DNA of 18,676 bases from CAZJUO01 sp964549245 (GTDB taxonomy: Bacteria > Patescibacteriota > Patescibacteriia > UBA10025 > JAHIVO01): positions 1-18,676 of the forward strand of contig CAZJUO010000021.1 in NCBI GenBank assembly GCA_964549245.1, in the 5' to 3' direction. The position numbers were made by a program, and so were the translations under genes. Below, piece by piece: positions 13,796 through 18,676 of this stretch (position 1 is the stretch's first letter; each line of letters opens with the position of its first letter). The notes beneath the pieces are model-generated. The model was given only the letters and a program-made list of their open reading frames with translations, ran no database searches and was not told the DNA's origin.

Positions 13796-15163
13796 ATGCT
13801 TTCACTCTATAATACGCTTTCCAAAACCAAGGAGGCCTTTAAACCCATCAACCCGCCCGAAGTTACACTTTATACCTGCAGGCCAACGGTTTATAATTAC
13901 GCCCATTTGGGAAATTTGCGTACCTATATTTTTGAGGATATTTTAAAAAGAACACTGCAATTTGATGATTACACAGTCAAACACGTAATGAATATCACCG
14001 ACGTCGGGCATCTAACCTCTGATGCGGACGAAGGCGAAGACAAGCTGGAACAAGGAGCCGCCAGGGAGCATAAAACCGTCTGGCAAATAGCAAATTACTA
14101 TACCACAGCCTTCAAGCAAGATATGAAAACTTTAAATCTTTTAGAACCGGATATTTGGGCCAAGGCCACCGACCATATTACCGAACAAATTGATTGGATT
14201 AAAAAATTAGAAAAAAAACATTTCACCTACCGCACCACTGACGGCATTTATTTTAATACCAGCAAGCTGAAAGATTACGGCAAACTCACCGGCCAAAACC
14301 GCAGCCAGCTTCAGGAAGGCGCGCGCATAGAAAAAAACACGGAAAAGAAAAATCCCACTGACTTTGCCTTGTGGAAATTCTCTCCCAGCGATACAAAACG
14401 CCAGATGGAATGGGACAGCCCCTGGGGCAAAGGATTTCCCGGGTGGCATTTGGAATGCTCGGTCATGGCCCAAAAATATTTGGGCGAAACCTTTGATATT
14501 CACTGCGGCGGCATTGACCATATTCCCATTCACCATACCAATGAGATCGCCCAGGCCGAAGCGATAACCAACAAACCGTTAGCCCGCTACTGGCTGCATG
14601 GGGAATTTTTAATTCTCGGACAAGATAATCGTATGGGGAAATCAGAGGGAAATTTTATTACCTTGCAAACAGTCACCAAAAAAGGCATCAACCCCTTAGC
14701 TTACCGATACTTTGCTCTGGGGACCCAGTACCGAAAACCGCTAACCTTTAGCTGGCCGGCGCTGCGAGCCGCGCAAAACGCCTTAGAAAACCTCTACGCC
14801 TTAGTAGCTGAACTCGAGCCAGCCGACGGAAATTGCCCTGAATTCGAAGAACGATTTGGCAAAGCAGTAAATGACGATTTAAATACACCTCGAGCCTTAG
14901 CTATCGTCTGGGAAGTATTAAAATCCAACAAGCCTTCAGCCGCCAAAAAAGCTAGTTTGCTAAAATTCGATACGGTTTTGGGGCTTGATTTGGCCAGCGC
15001 CAAACCAATTACCGTACCTGACACAATTAAACAAATGGCCCAGCAGCGCGAAGAACTGCGGACTAATAAAGATTTCCAAGCGGCTGATGAGCTTCGTGAG
15101 AGCATAGAAAAAGCTGGCTATCGCATTGAGGACACGCCAGCCGGATATGTAATAAAAAAGTAA
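13796..15163 (+). CDS. cysS: Cysteinyl-tRNA synthetase
   Basis: This cytoplasmic class I aminoacyl-tRNA synthetase joins cysteine to tRNA-Cys using ATP. It has 455 residues, the usual length. Visible motifs are the N-terminal core YTCRPTVYNYAHLGNLRTYI with the HIGH-type HLGN (37-40), VMNITDVGH, GWHLECSVMA, FDIHCGGIDHIPIHHTNE and the KMSKS-type RMGKS (279-283). The four zinc ligands expected from the family are C28, C221, H246 and E250. The C-terminal helical and anticodon-binding region ends with QREELRTNKDFQAADELRE. The Arg after C28 replaces the more usual Gly. The promoter at 13713-13741 drives it. It ends one base before the ATG of the second EamA transporter, so the two are a tight, translationally coupled pair. 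Confidence 0.97.
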   Translation: MLSLYNTLSKTKEAFKPINPPEVTLYTCRPTVYNYAHLGNLRTYIFEDILKRTLQFDDYTVKHVMNITDVGHLTSDADEGEDKLEQGAAREHKTVWQIANYYTTAFKQDMKTLNLLEPDIWAKATDHITEQIDWIKKLEKKHFTYRTTDGIYFNTSKLKDYGKLTGQNRSQLQEGARIEKNTEKKNPTDFALWKFSPSDTKRQMEWDSPWGKGFPGWHLECSVMAQKYLGETFDIHCGGIDHIPIHHTNEIAQAEAITNKPLARYWLHGEFLILGQDNRMGKSEGNFITLQTVTKKGINPLAYRYFALGTQYRKPLTFSWPALRAAQNALENLYALVAELEPADGNCPEFEERFGKAVNDDLNTPRALAIVWEVLKSNKPSAAKKASLLKFDTVLGLDLASAKPITVPDTIKQMAQQREELRTNKDFQAADELRESIEKAGYRIEDTPAGYVIKK

Positions 15164-15164
15164 T

Positions 15165-16037
15165 ATGGGATTTGCCTTTGGCCTGCTTTGTGCCGCCCTG
15201 TTCGCCGCAAAAGAAGGGATTAACAAAAAACTGACGCAAAAAACTAATATTTACGTTATCCTCTGGATCACCACTCTGCTGATGCTGCCGTTTTTTGCTG
15301 TGGCTCTGCTGTTTGAAAAACAAGTCGCCATACAAAGCGGATTTTGGTATATTATCCCCGTAAACATCTCCCTCTTTACCTTATCAAGCCTGCTCCTTAT
15401 TAAAGCCATGCAAATATCCCCGCTTTCATTAACGCTGCCTTTTTTGTCGTTCAGCCCGGTTTTTATGATTTTTACTTCCTGGATTATATTGGGCCAATTG
15501 CCTAATTCGTGGGGTATTATTGGGATTGTGCTAATCGTAATCGGCTCCTATATTTTGAACCTAAAAAAAGTAAAAAAGAATTTCCTGGCTCCTTTTACGG
15601 CTATTGGCAAAGAAAAAGGCAGTCTCTTGGCCTTGGCCGTGGCTTTTATCTGGAGTATCACCTCTAACCTCGATAAAATAGCCATTGATAATTCTTCAAC
15701 CTTTTCATACCTGCTGCTTATCAATATCGGCGTGGTCATTGTATTGAGCGTTATCCTTATCAGCAAACAGCGCACTACCTTTTTATCAGCCGCGCAAAAC
15801 AATATCAAGCTGGCTTCCCTGGTAGCCGCCATTGGCTCGGCGGCTGTAGCCTTTCAAATGCTGGCCATCCAGCATATCCTGGTTCCTTACGTCATAGCAA
15901 TGAAACGTACTGGTACGACCCTAGGCGGTATCATTATCGGCCAGCGGGCATTCCATGAAACAGAGGATAAGGCTTATCGTTTGGTAGGCGGGATTATCAT
16001 GGCTATTGGAATTATTATTATCCTTGTTCTGCATTAA
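15165..16037 (+). CDS. EamA/DMT-family transporter 2
   Basis: The protein has 290 residues with about ten hydrophobic segments in two EamA repeats. PFLSFSPVFMIFTSWIILGQ aligns closely with the same stretch of transporter 1, as do the segments around FHET and the last residues IIIILVLH. The two proteins are paralogues with cysS between them. EamA is named after a cysteine and O-acetylserine exporter of E. coli, and this gene starts 1 nt after cysS, so a link to cysteine or a related amino acid is a reasonable guess but unproven. Uptake is as likely as export in an organism with few biosynthetic genes. No SD is seen; translation is probably coupled to cysS. The stop codon lies inside the A-tract that forms the T-run of the terminator on the opposite strand. 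Confidence 0.9.
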   Translation: MGFAFGLLCAALFAAKEGINKKLTQKTNIYVILWITTLLMLPFFAVALLFEKQVAIQSGFWYIIPVNISLFTLSSLLLIKAMQISPLSLTLPFLSFSPVFMIFTSWIILGQLPNSWGIIGIVLIVIGSYILNLKKVKKNFLAPFTAIGKEKGSLLALAVAFIWSITSNLDKIAIDNSSTFSYLLLINIGVVIVLSVILISKQRTTFLSAAQNNIKLASLVAAIGSAAVAFQMLAIQHILVPYVIAMKRTGTTLGGIIIGQRAFHETEDKAYRLVGGIIMAIGIIIILVLH

Positions 16038-16067
16038 AAAAAAGCCCAACCATAATAGGTGGACTTT
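16036..16067 (-). terminator. Terminator of the 203-aa membrane protein gene
   Basis: On the minus strand an imperfect stem (AGTCCACC with GGTTGGGCT, one bulge and one G-T pair) around the loop TATTAT runs into eight T. It overlaps the end of EamA transporter 2 and may also slow plus-strand transcripts, where only three T follow the stem. Confidence 0.7.
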
Positions 16068-16145
16068 CCGTGTAGTGACAGTAGGAGCCGTGCTTTACCA
16101 CACCAAAAAGCCACTGACCACAAGCCACGGACAATGTGCAATACC
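16068..16145. other. Structured gap between convergent genes
   Basis: The 78 nt between the terminator hairpin and the minus-strand stop codon can fold into nested stems: AGTAGG with CCTACT on the outside, and inside either CCGTG with CACGG or GCTTT with AAAGC. No open reading frame, tRNA or promoter is seen. It would form the 3' untranslated region of the 203-aa gene. It matches no RNA family that I recognise. Confidence 0.4.
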
Positions 16146-16757
16146 CTACTCCTCCTCAATCACCTTGCGCTTTTTTTTCTGCGAGGCGCCGCCTTTGAAT
16201 ATGAACATAGCCACGATCGGCCCGATAATCCAAACGTTCTGTGCCAAATCGGTGGTAAATACATTTAAAGTCAGTGGCGCCAAAACACTATCCAATGATT
16301 CTTTGGGAATATAGGAAAGGATAATACTAACAATCAAGCCCACATGCAAAATACTGTATATCAGGACTTGCCACCACGGCCCTGGAGAATCTGACGAGGC
16401 AATAGTTTTCAGTAAGGCACTGCGGGTAATGATAAAAAACAATATGATGAACAGCACCAAAAAGGCGGAAATCTGAAAGACAAAAAACTGCCCAACCAGA
16501 TTATTGATCATGTTTTGGAAACCCTCGTTATTAACTAAGGGGGCGTGTTCAACGATCGCTAACGAAACGTAAATGCCTACCAGAATAACGATAATCCTAT
16601 CCCGACCAAGCGATAAACCGTACAGAAAAGCGGCTACTATAAAAAACAAGATAATAAACAAATCCCAGGTTGGCCTGGTCCAATCAACATGTTCTAAAAA
16701 ACCTGCTGATTGGGTCGCTACATTGGTTGTTTCAGCGGCCAGCGCTGCAAATATCAT
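16146..16757 (-). CDS. Five-helix integral membrane protein, function unknown
   Basis: The protein has 203 residues from the ATG at 16757. A longer reading frame runs back to a TTG at 16820, but that TTG is the first base triplet of the -35 box of the promoter at 16792-16820, so it cannot lie on the transcript. Residues 1-30 are polar after a short hydrophobic start. Five hydrophobic segments follow: about 33-50 (FIILFFIVAAFLYGLSL), 56-70, 90-110 (QISAFLVLFIILFFII), 130-148 (LIYSILHVGLIVSIILSYI) and 172-188 (VWIIGPIVAMFIF). The tail is KKKKRKVIEEE, probably cytoplasmic. No known domain is recognised; the overall look is CvpA-like, but I would not name it. The leader ends in AAAACAAAAACT directly before the ATG, identical to the end of the corA leader. 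Confidence 0.85.
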   Translation of the reverse strand: MIFAALAAETTNVATQSAGFLEHVDWTRPTWDLFIILFFIVAAFLYGLSLGRDRIIVILVGIYVSLAIVEHAPLVNNEGFQNMINNLVGQFFVFQISAFLVLFIILFFIITRSALLKTIASSDSPGPWWQVLIYSILHVGLIVSIILSYIPKESLDSVLAPLTLNVFTTDLAQNVWIIGPIVAMFIFKGGASQKKKRKVIEEE

Positions 16758-16791
16758 AGTTTTTGTTTTATAAAAAGTAACCCGCTTCTCT

Positions 16792-16820
16792 AGTATAGCA
16801 CAAATTAGCAAAAATATCAA
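16792..16820 (-). promoter_or_regulatory. Promoter of the 203-aa membrane protein gene (extended -10)
   Basis: On the minus strand TTGATA (16815-16820) and TATACT (16792-16797) are separated by 17 nt, with TGC directly before TATACT. The predicted leader is about 28 nt and moves the start from 16820 to 16757. Confidence 0.85.
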
Positions 16821-16824
16821 ATTT

Positions 16825-16854
16825 AAAAAAGCCGAGTAACAACCCGACTTTATG
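16825..16854 (-). terminator. Intrinsic terminator of the 172-aa orphan gene
   Basis: On the minus strand AAGTCGGG and CTCGGCTT pair (two G-T pairs) around the loop TTGTTA, followed by a T run, starting about 10 nt after the stop codon. It ends only a few bases before the next promoter. Confidence 0.85.
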
Positions 16855-16861
16855 ATTTACA

Positions 16862-17380
16862 TTATTCAACCACGATTATTTGCATGATATCGCCGATACC
16901 GTTAATTGACTCACGGTCATGATAATGAAAATGCTCACCTACCTTTAAATGCCCGTGTCCTTGTTCTGGCTTAACCGTGGCATTTCCAGAATAGATTATC
17001 TCACATTCCTTTTTCAAACACCCTGAACGATAATTGGTTTCGGTAAGCATCCTTTTCATTTTATCATGCCCAGCTTCGGCCAATAACTTTTTCTTTTCAT
17101 CGTGCCCTAATAATGATGTTATTTCATCATAATATACATCCAGTTCGTATGCGCAGACATGCTTGGTAGCAGGATCAAAATCAAAGATCAGCATCAGCAT
17201 GCCGGGAAATCCTGGTTTGGTAACGTCTTCAATCACCACCAAAACCCGTTTATCGGTGTTTGGCTGAAGGCCGAATAGTTCAGCAGACTCGACGGTTTTT
17301 GCCGTCAGGGCCGGCATAGAGCCAACATCAAATGGCTGCCAGACAATTGTTTCCTCTTCTGATGGGTCAATAGTGGACAC
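16862..17380 (-). CDS. Orphan protein with a C-terminal histidine cluster
   Basis: The protein has 172 residues, and I recognise no family. It has no signal peptide or membrane helix. The middle is a likely alpha/beta or beta-sandwich core (KRVLVVIEDV, GMLMLIFDFDPATKHVCAYELDVYYDE), then a charged helix (HDEKKKLLAEAGHDKMKRML). Residues 121 and 126 are cysteines. Residues 142-154 hold five histidines (GHGHLKVGEHFHYHDRE), followed by GIGDIMQIIVVE; this resembles one cupin metal motif, but the spacing is not exact and the second motif is absent. Metal binding is plausible. The start is GTG at 17380, fixed by a perfect SD. It has a fully consensus promoter and a good terminator, so it is probably an abundant protein made independently of dnaJ upstream. 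Confidence 0.85.
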   Translation of the reverse strand: MSTIDPSEEETIVWQPFDVGSMPALTAKTVESAELFGLQPNTDKRVLVVIEDVTKPGFPGMLMLIFDFDPATKHVCAYELDVYYDEITSLLGHDEKKKLLAEAGHDKMKRMLTETNYRSGCLKKECEIIYSGNATVKPEQGHGHLKVGEHFHYHDRESINGIGDIMQIIVVE

Positions 17381-17385
17381 TCATC

Positions 17386-17391
17386 CCTCCT
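17386..17391 (-). promoter_or_regulatory. Strong Shine-Dalgarno that fixes a GTG start
   Basis: On the minus strand AGGAGG lies 5 nt before GTG at 17380. An ATG at 17384, within the spacer, is in another frame and meets a stop after five codons, so GTG is the real start. Confidence 0.9.
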
Positions 17392-17428
17392 TCTTTTTGC
17401 TTGTTTAAGGTGCTAAATTAATTACTTA

Positions 17429-17456
17429 ATTATATACAAAAACAAACCAATGTCAA
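17429..17456 (-). promoter_or_regulatory. Consensus sigma70 promoter of the orphan gene
   Basis: On the minus strand TTGACA (17451-17456) and TATAAT (17429-17434) are both perfect hexamers with 16 nt between them. This is the strongest promoter sequence in the window. The predicted leader is about 40 nt. Confidence 0.9.
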
Positions 17457-17483
17457 TACTGTTGGCTGTTGCCCCCCCTTTTT

Positions 17484-18608
17484 TTAGCTTACGTTATCAA
17501 GTTCTTCAAACAGCTTTTTCTGCTGGCGCGATAAGCCGGTTGGCGTTACCACATTCACGGTGACCAAATGGTCACCCCGGCCCCGGCTGCGCAAATGAGG
17601 CACTCCTTTGTCTTTGAGGCGAAATACTTTACCTGACTGCGTACCGGCGGGAATTTTTAAGCTCACCTCTCCTTCCAAGGTGGTAATGGGAATCTTCGTG
17701 CCCAAAGCGGCCTGGGAAAAACTTATGTCAATATTGGAAAGAATGTTATCTTCTTCCCGCTTAAACTGCGGATCAGGTGTCACCCGAACACCAATGAACA
17801 AATCTCCGGCTGTAGCACCGCGCGCTCCTGCTTCACCCTTGCCGGATAAGCGGATGGTTTCCCCGTCAGAAATCCCGGCCGGAATTTTAATTTTAATTTT
17901 TTCATTTTGTTTAACCCGGCCCTCGCCGCGGCATTGCCTGCACTTTTGGGAAGGTATTTTTCCTTCGCCACGGCAATCCGGGCACACCCGCGCGCTGCGC
18001 ATGGCACCCAGGATAGTCCGCTGCACCTGTTCCACTTGCCCTCGGCCGCCGCAGGTTTTGCAGGTTTCTATTTTGGTACCCGGCTCGGCGCCGTTGCCAG
18101 AACAGTGGGGACAGGTAATTAATTTATATAATTCAATAATTTTATCGGCTCCAAACACCGCCTCGTGAAAAGTAACCGTCATCTCCGCCTGAATATCACC
18201 GCCGCGGGACGCACGCCCGCCCCGTCTGGCCCTGCTTGAACGGCCAAAACCGAAAAGATCGCCAAAAACATCACCCAAATCGCCGAAATCAAATTCCACG
18301 TTTTGCTGGCCGCCTTGGAACGGCCCCTGGCCCCCAGAAGCCCGCGCAAAATCCTCCCAGGAAAATCCGCCAAAGCCGCCGCCCGGCGCGCCACCCTGGC
18401 CAAAAGTTTGGCCGAACTGGTCGTATTGCTGGCGTTTCTGGGCATTACCCAAGACCTGATACGCTTCATTCACCTCTTTGAATTTAGCCTCGTCCCCGCC
18501 TGGTTTATCCGGGTGGTACTGGTGGGCCAGCTTTCGATAGGCCTTCTTTATCTCGTCCTGTGAAGCGCCTTTTTCCACCCCTAGTATTTTGTAGTAATCT
18601 TTTGCCAT
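17484..18608 (-). CDS. dnaJ: Molecular chaperone DnaJ (Hsp40)
   Basis: DnaJ delivers unfolded proteins to DnaK and stimulates its ATPase in the cytoplasm. The protein has 374 residues, the normal length. Residues 4-66 form the J domain with YHPD (31-34, HPD at 32-34) and KRQQYDQFG. Residues 67-125 are the Gly/Phe-rich linker, ending in a basic Arg/Gly patch (SSRARRGGRASRGG, 124-137). The zinc region has four repeats: CPHC (166-169), CKTC (183-186), CPDC (209-212) and CRQC (223-226). Substrate-binding beta domains complete it. No SD precedes the ATG (AAATAATAA before it). No terminator follows its TAA; instead a 7-A plus 7-G tract leads into the promoter of the orphan gene, so some read-through is likely. 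grpE or dnaK might lie upstream, outside the window. Confidence 0.97.
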   Translation of the reverse strand: MAKDYYKILGVEKGASQDEIKKAYRKLAHQYHPDKPGGDEAKFKEVNEAYQVLGNAQKRQQYDQFGQTFGQGGAPGGGFGGFSWEDFARASGGQGPFQGGQQNVEFDFGDLGDVFGDLFGFGRSSRARRGGRASRGGDIQAEMTVTFHEAVFGADKIIELYKLITCPHCSGNGAEPGTKIETCKTCGGRGQVEQVQRTILGAMRSARVCPDCRGEGKIPSQKCRQCRGEGRVKQNEKIKIKIPAGISDGETIRLSGKGEAGARGATAGDLFIGVRVTPDPQFKREEDNILSNIDISFSQAALGTKIPITTLEGEVSLKIPAGTQSGKVFRLKDKGVPHLRSRGRGDHLVTVNVVTPTGLSRQQKKLFEELDNVS

Positions 18609-18640
18609 TTATTATTTTTTTATCGATGCAAGTTCTAAGT

Positions 18641-18676
18641 TTAAAGGGTAATTCTTTCAGCCTCCACCTTCACTTT
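18641..18676 (-). CDS. Possible C-terminal end of an upstream gene (partial)
   Basis: Of the three minus-strand frames entering at the window edge, only one stays open beyond a few codons. It reads KVKVEAERITL and then TAA at 18643-18641, 32 nt before dnaJ. The short gap without a promoter fits an operon with dnaJ. Eleven codons are too few to name the protein or to exclude non-coding DNA. Confidence 0.35.
   Translation of the reverse strand, partial: KVKVEAERITL

Noticed and set aside
16758..16820. Extended N-terminus of the membrane protein starting at a TTG at 16820
   Set aside because: The TTG is part of the -35 box TTGATA, with TATACT 17 nt on. The transcript starts after it, so ATG at 16757 is used.
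16890..16960. Cupin assignment for the orphan protein
   Set aside because: Only a partial first motif is present with wrong spacing, and the second motif is missing.
17380..17384. ATG at 17384 as the start of the orphan gene
   Set aside because: It is in a different frame and meets TGA after five codons; GTG at 17380 has the SD at the right distance and opens the long frame.
1164..17486. Recoding of TGA as glycine
   Set aside because: Every gene is full length under the standard bacterial code and no frame needs TGA read-through; the missing TGA stops alone do not show recoding.
1..18676. CRISPR array, insertion sequence, tRNA or rRNA genes
   Set aside because: No regularly spaced direct repeats, terminal inverted repeats with a transposase, tRNA cloverleaf arms or rRNA sequence were seen.

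Overview
The window reads as chromosomal DNA of a small-genome bacterium, most likely a member of the Candidate Phyla Radiation (Patescibacteria, Parcubacteria-like). The reasons are a membrane-anchored VirD4/TraD-like ATPase next to a small helical partner protein, very large signal-anchored surface proteins (beta-helix; FN3 plus Cys-rich repeats plus beta-propeller), a conserved-looking small protein beside dnaX, a membrane-tethered one-domain Clp ATPase, and Shine-Dalgarno-less starts on almost every gene. This placement is inference from gene content, not a phylogeny. No rRNA, tRNA, CRISPR array, transposase or phage gene was seen, and no stretch over 300 bases lacks a gene.

Region 1 (1-9930, all on the minus strand). 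Transcription starts at a near-consensus promoter at about 10000-10028. It runs through the small partner protein, the VirD4-like ATPase, a beta-helix surface protein and an FN3/six-Cys-repeat/propeller surface protein. Next come a membrane-anchored methyltransferase, a 210-residue conserved-type protein with a very A-rich leader, and finally dnaX, which has its own promoter and is cut by the window edge. The ATPase and surface genes look like an envelope or secretion unit. The two surface genes are separated by 4 nt, and the first ends in the opening strand of an FN3 domain.

Region 2 (10154-16037, plus strand). A solitary Cys/His-rich lipoprotein gene has its own strong promoter, strong SD and hairpin terminator. 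It is followed by corA-like - membrane-anchored Clp D1 ATPase - EamA transporter 1, then, after a possible terminator and a new promoter, cysS - EamA transporter 2. The two EamA proteins are paralogues flanking cysteinyl-tRNA synthetase. The CorA homologue has lost the GMN selectivity motif.

Region 3 (16146-18676, minus strand, convergent with region 2). dnaJ, with what may be the last codons of an upstream gene at the edge, is followed by an orphan 172-residue His-cluster protein with a consensus promoter and strong SD. A 203-residue five-helix membrane protein with its own promoter comes last.

Two expression styles stand out. Thirteen of the 15 genes with a visible start and stop have A/T-rich leaders with no convincing SD. 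The two genes with perfect SDs are the two orphans of unknown function (10154-10681 and 16862-17380). All 15 complete genes stop with TAA (9) or TAG (6); none uses TGA. No clearly new multi-gene defence or mobile system is visible. The most interesting leads are the ATPase/surface-protein unit, the tethered Clp D1 protein and the two SD-led orphans.
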